The notes under the pieces were generated by a model. It made no database searches and was not told where the DNA came from. It worked only from the letters and a program-made list of their open reading frames with translations. A stretch of DNA of 64,000 nucleotides, from NCBI RefSeq assembly GCF_000148525.1, contig NZ_AEDU01000007.1, positions 62,001 through 126,000 of the forward strand. The letters are read 5' to 3'. Source of the stretch: Streptococcus mitis SK564. GTDB taxonomy: Bacteria; Bacillota; Bacilli; Lactobacillales; Streptococcaceae. Positions 18,715-30,277 of the stretch are shown in pieces; positions within the stretch are counted from its first letter, which is position 1; the number at the start of each line of letters is the position of its first letter. The translations under genes and the position numbers were made by a program.

Positions 18715-18731
18715 AGCTGAAAGAGTATACT
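18703..18731 (+). promoter_or_regulatory. promoter of pyrK-pyrD
   Basis: TTGACT (18703-18708), 17-base spacer, TATACT (18726-18731). The -35 hexamer is embedded in the preceding terminator. Confidence 0.75.
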
Positions 18732-18737
18732 AGTAAA

Positions 18738-18916
18738 AATTTAACCTTTAAGGGGAGTCCAGAGAGACTCACAAGGTGTCAGATAAAAGAATAGTACAAT
18801 TTTCTAGAGGAGACTTTTTGAGTGTGCTCTCTTGTCTTGTACGATTTTAACTGAGGCCTTGCACTAGCAAGGTCTTTTCTTTGTCTGGACCCCTTAAAAT
18901 TTAAGGAGGAAAAGTC
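18738..18916 (+). promoter_or_regulatory. PyrR-type attenuator leader of pyrK-pyrD
   Basis: The hairpin AGTCCAGAGAGACT (18756-18769) matches the PyrR binding loop (consensus around UCCnGnGAG). Downstream is an intrinsic terminator, GGCCTTGC (18855-18862) / GCAAGGTC (18867-18874), followed by a T-run. In Bacillus and lactococci, UMP/UTP-loaded PyrR binds such loops and favours termination, so pyrimidine abundance should shut off pyrK-pyrD. A 9-bp long-range pairing (18747-18755 with 18890-18898) also encloses the whole leader. Confidence 0.87.
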
Positions 18917-20666
<1,750 letters not shown>

Positions 20667-20717
20667 ACTGCAATCAATCTGTTATAAATTTTTTAATGAT
20701 TAGTAAGTAAACAAGCT

Positions 20718-20752
20718 AAAAATCCTGATTTCAAGTCGAATCAGGATTTTTT
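20718..20752. terminator. bidirectional terminator between pyrD and pavA
   Basis: 12-bp stem AAAATCCTGATT / AATCAGGATTTT (ends near 20719 and 20750) with A- and T-runs on both sides. It serves pyrD on the plus strand and pavA on the minus strand, and the pavA stop (TGA, plus 20741-20743) lies inside it. Confidence 0.85.
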
Positions 20753-22396
20753 CATGGATACAATTTTTTCGGGGTCTGGTGTGACACGGAGGGTCTTTTG
20801 TCCTGTGTAAGTGACAAAACCAGGTTTGCCACCAGTTGGTTTGTTGAGTTTCTTGACTTCAATCATATCTACCTGAACCAGATTTGACAGGCGACCTTGA
20901 GAGAAGTAGGCGGCTAGCTCTGCCGCGTCTGTTTTGACTTCATCAGATGGGTCAAGATTGCCTGAGATGACAACGTGGCTTCCAGGAATGTCCTTGGCAT
21001 GGAACCAAAGTTCTTCCTTGCGGGCCATTTTAAAGGTTAGCTCCTCATTTTGCAGGTTATTGCGTCCGACATAGATGATGGTTTTGCCATCGCTGGCCAG
21101 ATATTGTTCTGGTTTTTTGCGTTTCTGGATTTTTTCTCGCTGTCTTCTGCGGATAAAGCCGGTTTGGATCAATTCTTCACGGATTTCAGCGATTTCTTCT
21201 AGTCCAGCTTGGTTGAGGACGGTCTCGACACTTTCCAGATAGAGAATGGTTGCCTTGGTTTCTTCAATCAGATCAGTCAAGTATTTGACAGCTTCTTTGA
21301 GTTTCTGATAACGTTTGAAATAGCGTTGGGCATTCTGGTTGGGAGTCAAGGCCTTATCAAGCGCAATGGTGATAGGTTGGTTAGTATAGTAGTTGTCTAG
21401 GATAACCTGGTCTTGGTCGTTAGGCACTTGATGGAGGAAGGTTGTTAGCAATTCCCCTTTTTGGCGAAATTCCTCCGCATTGTCTGTTGCCAGCAACTCT
21501 TTTTCTTGTTTTTTCAGCTTATGACGATTTTTTTGAAGTTCATTTTCAACACGACGAATCAGTTCACTGGCTTGCTGTTTGACGCGGTCCCGTTCAGCCT
21601 TGTCCTTATAGTAGGTATCCAATAAATCAGAAAGATTAGTAAAAGGCTCTCCCACCTGATTAGTAAAAGGAACTGGACTGAAGGAAGTCTCTGTCAAGCA
21701 AGGCTTGGTTTCTTGATTGAAAAAGTTTCGGAAAGTGGACAGTTTATCACTAACTAGAATGTTTTCCAATTCATTTGCCGTGTCGCGTCCTAAACCTTGA
21801 AAGAGGTTTTGAAGATTTTTAGCTGTCGTTTCCTGTGTTTGCAGGATTTCAAAGAGTTTCTCGTCCTTGACCGTGAAAGGATTGAGCGAGTCCGTGCTTG
21901 GCGGAGCGATATAGGTCGATCCAGGCAACAAGGTGCGGTAGCTATTTTGTGAAAAGCCGACGTGTTTAATAACTTCGAGGATTTTATGACTGCTTTTATC
22001 AACCAGTAGAATGTTACTGTGTTTACCCATGATTTCGATAATCAAGGTAGCCTGAATATGGTCTCCAATCTCGTTTTTATTGGAAACTGTAATTTCCACA
22101 ATACGATCATTTTCCACTTGCTCAATAGACTCAATCAGGGCCCCCTGCAAATACTTTCTCAAAACCATGATAAAGGTAGAAGGTTGGGCTGGATTTTCAA
22201 AAGTCGTTTGGGTCAGCTGAATGCGTCCAAAAACTGGATGGGCAGAAAGGAGCAGGCGATGACTTTGGCGATTGCTACGGATTTGCAAGACCAACTCTTG
22301 TTCAAAAGGCTGATTGATTTTCTGAATGCGACCATTCACTAACTCTCTTCGCAATTCCTCAACCATGTGGTGTAAAAAAAATCCGTCAAATGACAT
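20741..22396 (-). CDS. pavA: Rqc2/RqcH-family NFACT protein (fibronectin-binding PavA)
   Basis: A 551-residue NFACT protein. The family was named for fibronectin adherence (PavA in pneumococcus), while its conserved role in Firmicutes (RqcH) is adding alanine tails in ribosome rescue. It has an N-terminal FbpA domain (SFDGFFLHHMVEELRREL onward), a central coiled coil (about residues 270-430, Lys/Glu/Gln-rich) and a C-terminal NFACT-R domain with KEELWFHAKDIPGSHVVI. There is no signal peptide. The start at 22396 follows AAGGAGAG. An in-frame ATG at 22423 lies next to the predicted transcription start and is rejected. Confidence 0.95.
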   Translation of the reverse strand: MSFDGFFLHHMVEELRRELVNGRIQKINQPFEQELVLQIRSNRQSHRLLLSAHPVFGRIQLTQTTFENPAQPSTFIMVLRKYLQGALIESIEQVENDRIVEITVSNKNEIGDHIQATLIIEIMGKHSNILLVDKSSHKILEVIKHVGFSQNSYRTLLPGSTYIAPPSTDSLNPFTVKDEKLFEILQTQETTAKNLQNLFQGLGRDTANELENILVSDKLSTFRNFFNQETKPCLTETSFSPVPFTNQVGEPFTNLSDLLDTYYKDKAERDRVKQQASELIRRVENELQKNRHKLKKQEKELLATDNAEEFRQKGELLTTFLHQVPNDQDQVILDNYYTNQPITIALDKALTPNQNAQRYFKRYQKLKEAVKYLTDLIEETKATILYLESVETVLNQAGLEEIAEIREELIQTGFIRRRQREKIQKRKKPEQYLASDGKTIIYVGRNNLQNEELTFKMARKEELWFHAKDIPGSHVVISGNLDPSDEVKTDAAELAAYFSQGRLSNLVQVDMIEVKKLNKPTGGKPGFVTYTGQKTLRVTPDPEKIVSMKKS

Positions 22397-22426
22397 CGTT
22401 CTCTCCTTGTGATTGTATTCCATAGT

Positions 22427-22435
22427 ATTATATCA
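22427..22435 (-). promoter_or_regulatory. extended -10 promoter of pavA
   Basis: On the minus strand TGATATAAT reads across 22435-22427, with the hexamer at 22432-22427. It predicts transcription from about 22420 and excludes the ATG at 22423. Confidence 0.65.
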
Positions 22436-22462
22436 AAAAGGTAGAATAAAATCATGGAAATG

Positions 22463-22471
22463 TGGTATAAT
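22463..22471 (+). promoter_or_regulatory. extended -10 promoter of the ybeY operon
   Basis: TGGTATAAT (22463-22471), divergent from the pavA promoter. There is no good -35 hexamer. The ybeY ATG is at 22501. Confidence 0.65.
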
Positions 22472-22500
22472 AAAGCCAAGTAAAGAGAAACGAGAAGCAC

Positions 22501-22998
22501 ATGTATATTGAAATGGTAGATGAAACTGGTCAAGTTTCAAAAGAAATGTTGCAACAAACCCAAGAAATTTTGGAATTTGCAGCCCAAAAATTAGGAAAAG
22601 AAGACAAGGAGATGGCAGTTACCTTTGTTACTAATGAACGTAGTCATGAACTTAATCTTGAGTACCGTGACACAGATCGTCCGACAGATGTTATCAGCCT
22701 TGAGTATAAACCAGAATTGGAAATTGCCTTTGACGAAGAGGATTTACTTGAAAATCCAGAATTGGCAGAGATGATGTCTGAGTTTGATGCCTATATTGGG
22801 GAACTTTTCATCTCTATCGATAAGGCACATGAGCAGGCCGAGGAATATGGCCATAGCTTTGAGCGTGAGATGGGCTTCTTGGCAGTACACGGCTTTTTAC
22901 ATATCAACGGCTATGATCACTACACTCCGGAAGAAGAAGCGGAGATGTTCGGTTTACAAGAAGAAATTTTGACAGCCTATGGACTCACAAGACAATAA
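22501..22998 (+). CDS. ybeY: endoribonuclease YbeY (rRNA maturation factor)
   Basis: Zinc-dependent RNase needed for 16S rRNA 3' end maturation and ribosome quality control. The 165-residue protein carries the defining metal motif [11 protein letters not shown] at about residues 130-140. It begins a packed operon (ybeY-dgkA-era-mutM-coaE-pmrA-rpmG), and its 3' end overlaps dgkA by 20 bases. Confidence 0.96.
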   Translation: MYIEMVDETGQVSKEMLQQTQEILEFAAQKLGKEDKEMAVTFVTNERSHELNLEYRDTDRPTDVISLEYKPELEIAFDEEDLLENPELAEMMSEFDAYIGELFISIDKAHEQAEEYGHSFEREMGFLAVHGFLHINGYDHYTPEEEAEMFGLQEEILTAYGLTRQ

Positions 22999-23374
22999 AC
23001 GAAAATGGAAAAATCGTGACCTGATATCCAGTTTAGAATTTGCCCTCACAGGGATTTTTACTGCCATCAAGGAAGAACGCAATATGCGAAAACATGCAGT
23101 GACGGCTCTTGTAGTCATTCTTGCAGGTTTTGTTTTTCAGGTGTCACGAATCGAATGGCTCTTTCTCCTATTGAGCATTTTCTTGGTAGTAGCCTTTGAA
23201 ATTATCAACTCTGCTATTGAAAATGTGGTGGATTTGGCCAGTCACTATCACTTTTCCATGCTGGCTAAAAATGCCAAGGATATGGCGGCTGGCGCGGTAT
23301 TAGTGGTCTCTCTTTTCGCAGCCTTAACAGGCGCATTGATTTTTCTCCCACGAATCTGGGATTTATTATTTTAA
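22979..23374 (+). CDS. dgkA: undecaprenol / diacylglycerol kinase family protein
   Basis: A 131-residue integral membrane lipid kinase. In streptococci the enzyme acts mainly on undecaprenol and recycles the peptidoglycan carrier lipid. Three TM helices are visible (about residues 40-55, 58-78 and 103-125), with the family signature [16 protein letters not shown] between the second and third. It overlaps ybeY by 20 bases, indicating coupled translation. Confidence 0.93.
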   Translation: MDSQDNKRKWKNRDLISSLEFALTGIFTAIKEERNMRKHAVTALVVILAGFVFQVSRIEWLFLLLSIFLVVAFEIINSAIENVVDLASHYHFSMLAKNAKDMAAGAVLVVSLFAALTGALIFLPRIWDLLF

Positions 23375-23390
23375 ACAGTAAGAGGAAATT

Positions 23391-24290
23391 ATGACTTTTA
23401 AATCAGGCTTTGTAGCCATTTTAGGACGTCCCAACGTTGGGAAGTCAACCTTTTTAAACCACGTCATGGGGCAAAAGATTGCCATCATGAGTGACAAGGC
23501 GCAGACAACGCGCAACAAAATCATGGGAATTTACACGACTGATAAGGAGCAAATTGTCTTTATCGACACACCAGGGATTCACAAACCTAAAACTGCCCTT
23601 GGAGATTTCATGGTCGAATCCGCCTACAGCACCCTTCGTGAAGTGGATACTGTTCTTTTTATGGTGCCTGCTGATGAAGCGCGTGGTAAGGGAGATGATA
23701 TGATTATCGAGCGCCTTAAGGCTGCCAAGGTTCCTGTGATTTTGGTGGTGAACAAGATTGATAAGGTTCATCCAGACCAGCTTTTGTCTCAGATTGATGA
23801 TTTTCGTAATCAGATGGACTTTAAGGAAATCGTTCCAATCTCAGCTCTTCAAGGGAATAACGTCTCTCGTCTAGTGGATATTTTGAGTGAAAATCTGGAC
23901 GAAGGTTTCCAATATTTCCCGTCTGATCAAATCACAGACCATCCAGAACGATTCTTGGTTTCGGAAATGGTTCGCGAGAAAGTCTTGCACCTAACTCGTG
24001 AAGAGATTCCGCATTCTGTTGCAGTTGTTGTGGATTCTATGAAACGAGATAAAGAGACAGACAAGGTTCACATTCGTGCAACTATCATGGTTGAGCGCGA
24101 TAGTCAGAAAGGAATTATCATCGGTAAAGGTGGCGCTATGCTTAAGAAAATTGGTAGCATGGCCCGTCGTGATATTGAACTCATGCTAGGAGACAAGGTC
24201 TTTTTAGAAACCTGGGTCAAGGTCAAGAAAAACTGGCGCGATAAAAAGCTAGATTTGGCTGACTTTGGCTATAATGAAAAAGAATACTAA
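23391..24290 (+). CDS. era: GTPase Era
   Basis: Essential GTPase that helps mature the 30S subunit. The 299-residue protein has G1 [10 protein letters not shown]2 region [10 protein letters not shown]3 DTPGIHKP and G4 NKID near residue 125, followed by a C-terminal KH domain (about residues 205-280, [20 protein letters not shown]). It lies 16 bases after dgkA, the usual ybeY-dgkA-era order. Confidence 0.98.
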   Translation: MTFKSGFVAILGRPNVGKSTFLNHVMGQKIAIMSDKAQTTRNKIMGIYTTDKEQIVFIDTPGIHKPKTALGDFMVESAYSTLREVDTVLFMVPADEARGKGDDMIIERLKAAKVPVILVVNKIDKVHPDQLLSQIDDFRNQMDFKEIVPISALQGNNVSRLVDILSENLDEGFQYFPSDQITDHPERFLVSEMVREKVLHLTREEIPHSVAVVVDSMKRDKETDKVHIRATIMVERDSQKGIIIGKGGAMLKKIGSMARRDIELMLGDKVFLETWVKVKKNWRDKKLDLADFGYNEKEY

Positions 24291-24338
24291 GTAGAGGTGG
24301 GCTCATGCCTGCTTCTTGTTTTTACAGAAGGAGGACTT

Positions 24339-25163
24339 ATGCCTGAATTACCTGAGGTTGAAACCATTCGACGTGGCTTGGAAAAATTGATTTTGGGAAA
24401 GAAGATTTCGAGTATAGAAATTCGCTATCCCAAGATGATTAAGACGGATTTGGACGAATTTCAAAAGGAAGTGCCTGGTCAGATTATTGAGTCAATGGAA
24501 CGTCGGGGCAAGTATTTGCTTTTTTACCTGACAGACAAGGTCTTGATTTCCCATTTGCGGATGGAGGGCAAGTATTTTTACTATCCGGACCAGGTTCCTG
24601 AACGCAAGCATGCCCATGTTTTCTTCCAATTTGAGGATGGTGGCACGCTTGTTTATGAGGATGTTCGCAAGTTTGGTACTATGGAACTCTTGGCTCCTGA
24701 CCTTTTAGATGCCTACTTTATTTCTAAAAAATTAGGTCCTGAACCAAGCAAACAAGACTTTGATTTACAGGTCTTTCAAGCTGCCCTTGCCAAGTCCAAA
24801 AAGCCTATCAAATCCCATCTCCTAGACCAGACCTTGGTAGCTGGACTTGGCAATATCTATGTGGATGAGGTTCTCTGGCGAGCTCAGGTTCATCCAGCTA
24901 GACCTTCCCAGACCTTGACAGCAGAAGAAGCGACTGCCATTCATGACCAGACCATTGCTGTTTTGAGTCAGGCTGTTGAAAAAGGCGGCTCCACCATTCG
25001 GACCTATACCAATGCCTTTGGGGAAGATGGAACTATGCAAGATTTTCATCAGGTCTATGACAAGGCTGGTCAAGAATGTTCGCGTTGCGGCACCATCATT
25101 GAGAAAATCCAACTAGGCGGACGAGGCACCCACTTTTGTCCAAACTGTCAAAGGAGGGACTGA
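24339..25163 (+). CDS. mutM: formamidopyrimidine-DNA glycosylase
   Basis: Bifunctional base-excision glycosylase/lyase for oxidised purines. It has 274 residues from the ATG at 24339. The mature N-terminus [13 protein letters not shown] supplies the catalytic proline, so the longer frame from 24297 is excluded. The [19 protein letters not shown] helix motif and the C-terminal zinc finger (CSRCGTI and HFCPNCQ) are complete. The stop overlaps the coaE start (TGATG). Confidence 0.97.
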   Translation: MPELPEVETIRRGLEKLILGKKISSIEIRYPKMIKTDLDEFQKEVPGQIIESMERRGKYLLFYLTDKVLISHLRMEGKYFYYPDQVPERKHAHVFFQFEDGGTLVYEDVRKFGTMELLAPDLLDAYFISKKLGPEPSKQDFDLQVFQAALAKSKKPIKSHLLDQTLVAGLGNIYVDEVLWRAQVHPARPSQTLTAEEATAIHDQTIAVLSQAVEKGGSTIRTYTNAFGEDGTMQDFHQVYDKAGQECSRCGTIIEKIQLGGRGTHFCPNCQRRD

Positions 25164-25768
25164 TGGGAAAAATCATTGGAATCACAGGAGGAATTGCCTC
25201 TGGTAAGTCAACCGTGACAAATTTTCTAAGAAAGCAAGGCTTTCAAGTGGTGGATGCCGACGCGGTTGTCCACCAACTACAGAGACCTGGTGGTCGTCTG
25301 TTTGAGGCTCTAGTACAGCATTTTGGGCAAGAAATCATCCTTGAAAACGGAGAACTTAATCGCCCTCTCCTTGCTAGTCTTATCTTTTCAAATACTGAAG
25401 AACAGGAATGGTCTAAGCAAATCCAAGGAGAGATTATTCGTGAAGAGTTGGCTACTTTGAGAGACCAGTTGGCTCAGACAGGAGAGATTTTTTTCATGGA
25501 TATTCCCCTGCTTTTTGAGCAGGACTACAGCGCTTGGTTTGATGAGACTTGGTTGGTCTATGTGGACCGAGATGTCCAAGTAGAACGCTTAATGAAAAGG
25601 GACCACTTGTCCAAAGATGAAGCTGAATCTCGTCTGGCAGCCCAGTGGCCTTTAGAAAAAAAGAAAGATTTAGCCAGCCATATTCTTGACAACAATGGCA
25701 ATCAGGACCAGCTTCTCACTCAGGTGCGTATCCTCCTCGAGGGAGGTAAGCAAGATGACAGAAATTAA
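25163..25768 (+). CDS. coaE: dephospho-CoA kinase
   Basis: Last step of coenzyme A synthesis. The 201-residue P-loop kinase has GITGGIASGKST at the N-terminus, DADAVVHQLQ near residue 32 and FMDIPLLFE near 112. The start shares one base with the mutM stop and follows AAAGGAGG. The end overlaps pmrA by 14 bases. Confidence 0.96.
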   Translation: MGKIIGITGGIASGKSTVTNFLRKQGFQVVDADAVVHQLQRPGGRLFEALVQHFGQEIILENGELNRPLLASLIFSNTEEQEWSKQIQGEIIREELATLRDQLAQTGEIFFMDIPLLFEQDYSAWFDETWLVYVDRDVQVERLMKRDHLSKDEAESRLAAQWPLEKKKDLASHILDNNGNQDQLLTQVRILLEGGKQDDRN

Positions 25769-26954
25769 CTGGAAAGATAATCTGCGCATTGCCTGGTTTG
25801 GTAATTTTCTGACAGGAGCCAGTATTTCTTTGGTTGTGCCTTTTATGCCCATCTTTGTGGAAAATCTGGGTGTAAGAAGTAATCAAGCTGCTTTTTATGC
25901 AGGTGTAGCTATTTCTGTCTCTGCCATTTCTGCGGCACTTTTCTCTCCTATCTGGGGCATCCTTGCTGATAAATACGGTCGAAAACCCATGATGATTCGT
26001 GCTGGTCTGGCCATGACTATCACTATGGGAGGCTTGGCCTTTGTGCCAAATATTTATTGGCTAATCTTTCTTCGTTTATTAAACGGTGTATTTGCAGGAT
26101 TTGTTCCTAATGCAACTGCTTTGATAGCTAGTCAGGTTCCCAAGGAAAAATCAGGCTCTGCCTTAGGTACTTTGTCTACAGGCGTAGTTGCAGGTACTCT
26201 AACTGGTCCCTTTATTGGTGGCTTTATCGCAGAATTATTTGGCATTCGTACTGTCTTTTTACTGGTTGGTAGTTTTCTATTTTTAGCTGCTATTTTGACT
26301 ATTTGCTTTATCAAGGAAGATTTTCAACCAGTAGCCAAGGAAAAGGTCATTCCAACAAAGGAATTGTTTACATCAGTTAAATATCCCTATCTCTTGGTTA
26401 ACCTCTTTTTGACCAGTTTTGTCATCCAATTTTCAGCCCAATCAATCGGTCCTATCTTAGCTCTGTATGTGCGCGACTTAGGCCAGACAGAGAATCTTCT
26501 TTTTGTCTCTGGTTTGATTGTATCCAGTATGGGCTTTTCCAGCATGATGAGTGCAGGTATTATGGGCAAGCTAGGTGACAAAGTGGGCAATCATCGTCTC
26601 TTGGTTGTCGCTCAGTTTTATTCAGTCATCATCTATCTCCTCTGTGCTAATGCCTCTAGCCCCCTTCAACTAGGACTCTATCGTTTCCTCTTTGGATTGG
26701 GAACCGGTGCCCTGATTCCCGGAGTTAATGCCCTTCTCAGCAAGATGACGCCCAAAGCTGGTATTTCGAGGGTCTTTGCCTTTAATCAGGTATTCTTTTA
26801 TCTGGGCGGTGTCGTTGGTCCCATGGCAGGTTCTGCAGTAGCAGGTCAATTTGGCTACCATGCAGTCTTTTATGCGACAAGCCTTTGTGTTGCCTTTAGT
26901 TGTCTCTTTAACCTGCTTCAATTTCGAACATTATTAAAAGTAAAGGAAATCTAG
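25755..26954 (+). CDS. pmrA: MFS multidrug efflux transporter PmrA
   Basis: A 399-residue major facilitator with about 12 TM helices. In pneumococcus PmrA exports fluoroquinolones and dyes. The loop motif between TM2 and TM3, [14 protein letters not shown], is the classic MFS signature, and [19 protein letters not shown] is the motif C region of drug/proton antiporters. The ATG at 25755 follows GAGGGAGGTAAGC. The longer frame from 25686 lies inside coaE. Confidence 0.92.
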
Positions 26955-27103
26955 TGCGAGTAAAAATTAATCTCAAATGCTCCTCTTGTGGCAGTATCAA
27001 TTACCTAACTAGTAAAAATTCAAAAACCCATCCAGACAAGATCGAGGTTTTAAAGTATTGTCCCAAGGAAAGAAAAGTAACCCTACATCTTGAATCTAAG
27101 TAG
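26954..27103 (+). CDS. rpmG: 50S ribosomal protein L33, partly cysteine-less form
   Basis: A 49-residue protein read from a GTG at 26954 that overlaps the pmrA stop (TAGTG). The translation begins [14 protein letters not shown], continues with [20 protein letters not shown] and ends [14 protein letters not shown], clearly an L33. It keeps CxxC (9, 12) and Cys36, but the fourth zinc cysteine is replaced (CPKE), so zinc binding is doubtful. Streptococci carry several rpmG copies. Confidence 0.88.
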
Positions 27104-27118
27104 ATTTTATGGTAAAAT
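27090..27118 (+). promoter_or_regulatory. promoter of secG
   Basis: TTGAAT (27090-27095), 17-base spacer, TAAAAT (27113-27118) with TG at 27110-27111. Confidence 0.65.
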
Positions 27119-27142
27119 AATAGGGATTTTAAGGAGTTTGAT

Positions 27143-27376
27143 ATGTATAACCTATTATTAACCATTTTATTAGTATTATCTGTTGTGATTGTGATTGCGA
27201 TTTTCATGCAACCAACCAAAAACCAATCCAGCAATGTATTTGATGCCAGCTCAGGTGATTTGTTTGAACGCAGTAAAGCACGCGGTTTTGAAGCTGTAAT
27301 GCAGCGTTTGACAGGGATTTTAGTCTTTTTCTGGCTAGCCATTGCCTTAGCATTGACGGTATTATCAAGTAGATAA
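27143..27376 (+). CDS. secG: preprotein translocase subunit SecG
   Basis: A 77-residue subunit of the SecYEG channel. There are two TM helices (residues about 2-22 and 52-74) joined by a polar loop with the family pattern MQPTKNQSSNVF. It is preceded by AAGGAG. A hairpin with a T-rich tail follows before rnr, yet secG-rnr-smpB is a widespread cluster. Confidence 0.94.
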   Translation: MYNLLLTILLVLSVVIVIAIFMQPTKNQSSNVFDASSGDLFERSKARGFEAVMQRLTGILVFFWLAIALALTVLSSR

Positions 27377-27383
27377 GAAAATA

Positions 27384-27418
27384 ATGGGCAGGACTAGGTC
27401 TTTGCCTCTTTTTATTTT
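27384..27418 (+). terminator. terminator-like hairpin between secG and rnr
   Basis: GGGCA with TGCC (27385-27405 region), followed by a T-rich run. The stem is short, so some readthrough into rnr is likely. Confidence 0.5.
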
Positions 27419-27477
27419 TAAAGGATGTTTGAGAAGGTTTTACAGTAAAAGAAAATTAAAAAATCTAGAAAGAAAAT

Positions 27478-29832
27478 ATGAAAGATAGAATAAAAGAATA
27501 TTTGAAAGATAAGGGAAAGGTAACGGTCAATGACTTGGCTCAGGCTTTGGGAAAAGACGGTTCCAAGGATTTTCGTGAGTTGATTAAAACCTTGTCCCTA
27601 ATGGAAAGAAAGCACCAGATACGCTTTGAGGAAGATGGCAGTCTGACCTTGGAAGTCAAGAAAAAACACGAGATTACTCTCAAGGGGATTTTTCATGCTC
27701 ATAAAAATGGCTTTGGCTTTGTTAGTCTGGAAGACGAGGAGGACGACCTTTTTGTAGGAAAAAACGATGTCAACTATGCTATTGATGGTGATACCGTTGA
27801 GGTCGTCATCAAGAAAGTCGCTGACCGCAATAAGGGAACAGCAGCCGAAGCCAAAATTATTGATATCTTAGAACACAGTTTGACAACTGTTGTTGGCCAA
27901 ATCGTTTTAGATCAGGAAAAGCCTAAGTATGCTGGCTACATTCGTTCAAAAAATCAGAAAATCAGTCAACCAATCTATGTTAAGAAACCAGCCCTAAAAC
28001 TAGAGGGAACAGAAGTTCTTAAGGTCTTTATCGACAAATACCCAAGCAAGAAACATGATTTCTTTGTCGCTAGTGTCCTCGATGTGGTAGGGCATTCAAC
28101 GGATGTCGGAATCGATGTTCTTGAGGTTTTGGAGTCTATGGACATTGTCTCAGAATTTCCAGAGGCTGTTGTCAAGGAGGCAGAAAGTGTGCCTGATGCT
28201 CCATCACAAAAGGATATGGAAGGTCGTCTGGACTTGAGAGATGAGATTACCTTCACCATTGATGGCGCGGATGCCAAGGACTTGGACGATGCGGTGCATA
28301 TTAAGGCCTTGAAAAATGGAAATCTGGAGCTTGGTGTTCACATCGCAGATGTTTCCTACTATGTGACCGAGGGTTCTGCCCTGGACAAGGAAGCCCTTAA
28401 CCGCGCGACTTCAGTCTATGTAACAGACCGAGTGGTTCCAATGCTTCCAGAACGACTGTCAAATGGTATCTGCTCCCTCAATCCCCAAGTTGACCGCCTG
28501 ACCCAGTCTGCCATTATGGAGATTGATAAACATGGTCGTGTGATCAATTACACCATTACACAAACGGTTATCAAGACAAGCTTCAGGATGACCTACAGTG
28601 ATGTCAATGATATCCTAGCTGGTGACGAGGAAAAGAGACAAGAATATCAGAAAATTGTTCCAAGTATCGAACTCATGGCCAAGCTTCATGACACTTTAGA
28701 AAACATGCGAGTGAAACGCGGAGCCCTCAATTTTGATACCAATGAAGCCAAGATTTTAGTGGATAAACAAGGTAAGCCTGTTGATATCGTTCTTCGTCAG
28801 CGTGGTGTTGCCGAGCGCATGATTGAGTCCTTCATGTTGATGGCCAACGAAACAGTGGCTGAGCATTTTAGCAAGCTGGATTTGCCTTTTATCTATCGAA
28901 TTCACGAGGAGCCTAAGGCTGAAAAGATTCAGAAGTTTATTGATTATGCTTCGAGTTTTGGCTTGCGCATTTATGGGACTGCCAGTGAGATTAGCCAGGA
29001 TGCCCTCCAAGACATCATGCGTACTGTTGAGGGAGAACCTTATGCAGATGTATTGTCCATGATGCTTCTGCGCTCCATGCAGCAGGCTCGCTATTCGGAG
29101 CACAATCACGGCCACTATGGACTAGCTGCTGACTATTATACTCACTTTACCAGTCCGATTCGTCGTTATCCAGACCTTCTTGTTCACCGTATGATTCGTG
29201 ATTACGGCCGTTCTAAGGAAATAGCAGAGCATTTTGAGCAAGTGATTCCAGAGATTGCGACCCAGTCTTCCAACCGTGAACGTCGTGCCATTGAGGCTGA
29301 GCGTGAAGTCGAAGCCATGAAAAAGGCTGAGTTCATGGAAGAATACGTGGGTGAAGAGTACGATGCGGTTGTGTCAAGTATTGTCAAGTTTGGTCTCTTT
29401 GTCGAATTGCCAAACACAGTTGAAGGCTTGATTCACATCACTAATCTACCTGAATTTTATCATTTCAATGAGCGTGATTTGACCCTGCGTGGGGAGAAAT
29501 CAGGTATAACATTCCGTGTAGGACAACAGATTCGCATTCGAGTTGAAAGAGCGGATAAGATGACTGGTGAAATCGACTTCTCTTATATTCCAAGTGAGTT
29601 TGATGTGATTGAAAAAGGCTTGAAACAGTCTAATCGTAGTGACAGAGGGCGTGGTTCCAGTCGTCGTTCAGATAAGAAGGAAGACAAGAGAAAATCAGGA
29701 CGCTCAAATGATAAGCGCAAGCATTTACAAAAAGACAAGAAGAAAAAAGGAAAGAAACCTTTTTACAAGGAAGTAGCTAAGAAAGGAGCCAAGCATGGCA
29801 AAGGGCGAGGGAAAGGTCGTCGCACAAAATAA
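27478..29832 (+). CDS. rnr: ribonuclease R
   Basis: Processive 3'-5' exoribonuclease that degrades structured and defective mRNA, including trans-translation targets. The 784 residues hold an N-terminal winged helix (about 1-60), cold-shock domains (about 70-220), the RNB catalytic domain with [14 protein letters not shown] near residue 265, an S1 domain (about 630-715) and a long Lys/Arg-rich tail (about 720-784). The tail codons overlap the smpB start by 38 bases. Confidence 0.97.
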   Translation: MKDRIKEYLKDKGKVTVNDLAQALGKDGSKDFRELIKTLSLMERKHQIRFEEDGSLTLEVKKKHEITLKGIFHAHKNGFGFVSLEDEEDDLFVGKNDVNYAIDGDTVEVVIKKVADRNKGTAAEAKIIDILEHSLTTVVGQIVLDQEKPKYAGYIRSKNQKISQPIYVKKPALKLEGTEVLKVFIDKYPSKKHDFFVASVLDVVGHSTDVGIDVLEVLESMDIVSEFPEAVVKEAESVPDAPSQKDMEGRLDLRDEITFTIDGADAKDLDDAVHIKALKNGNLELGVHIADVSYYVTEGSALDKEALNRATSVYVTDRVVPMLPERLSNGICSLNPQVDRLTQSAIMEIDKHGRVINYTITQTVIKTSFRMTYSDVNDILAGDEEKRQEYQKIVPSIELMAKLHDTLENMRVKRGALNFDTNEAKILVDKQGKPVDIVLRQRGVAERMIESFMLMANETVAEHFSKLDLPFIYRIHEEPKAEKIQKFIDYASSFGLRIYGTASEISQDALQDIMRTVEGEPYADVLSMMLLRSMQQARYSEHNHGHYGLAADYYTHFTSPIRRYPDLLVHRMIRDYGRSKEIAEHFEQVIPEIATQSSNRERRAIEAEREVEAMKKAEFMEEYVGEEYDAVVSSIVKFGLFVELPNTVEGLIHITNLPEFYHFNERDLTLRGEKSGITFRVGQQIRIRVERADKMTGEIDFSYIPSEFDVIEKGLKQSNRSDRGRGSSRRSDKKEDKRKSGRSNDKRKHLQKDKKKKGKKPFYKEVAKKGAKHGKGRGKGRRTK

Positions 29833-30262
29833 AAAGGCGCGCCACGACTATACAATCGTAGATACGCTAGAGGCAGGAATGATCCTGACTGGAACTGAAA
29901 TCAAGAGTGTGCGAGCTGCTCGAATCAATCTCAAGGACGGCTTTGCCCAAGTAAAAAATGGGGAAGTCTGGCTGAGCAATGTTCATATCGCGCCATACGA
30001 AGAGGGCAATATCTGGAACCAGGAACCAGAACGTCGTCGAAAACTCCTGCTCCATAAGAAGCAAATACAAAAGTTGGAACAAGAGACCAAAGGGACAGGA
30101 ATGACGCTGGTTCCCCTTAAGGTCTATATTAAAGATGGTTATGCCAAGCTCCTTTTAGGCCTAGCTAAAGGGAAGCATGACTACGACAAACGAGAGTCAA
30201 TCAAGCAACGTGAACAAAACCGTGACATCGCGCGTGTTATGAAAGCTGTTAATCAGCGATAA
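29795..30262 (+). CDS. smpB: SsrA-binding protein SmpB
   Basis: Partner of tmRNA in ribosome rescue. The 155-residue beta-barrel protein has [20 protein letters not shown] at the N-terminus, the [23 protein letters not shown]-binding loop and a basic C-terminal tail (residues about 130-155). The start lies inside rnr behind AAGAAAGGAGCC. RNase R is the nuclease that acts after SmpB-tmRNA rescue, so the overlap couples two partners. Confidence 0.97.
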   Translation: MAKGEGKVVAQNKKARHDYTIVDTLEAGMILTGTEIKSVRAARINLKDGFAQVKNGEVWLSNVHIAPYEEGNIWNQEPERRRKLLLHKKQIQKLEQETKGTGMTLVPLKVYIKDGYAKLLLGLAKGKHDYDKRESIKQREQNRDIARVMKAVNQR

Positions 30263-30277
30263 AAAGAGGAATTGGAA

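Noticed and set aside
22397-22423. Longer PavA start at 22423
   Set aside because: It is adjacent to or upstream of the predicted transcription start, while the ATG at 22396 has AAGGAGAG before it.
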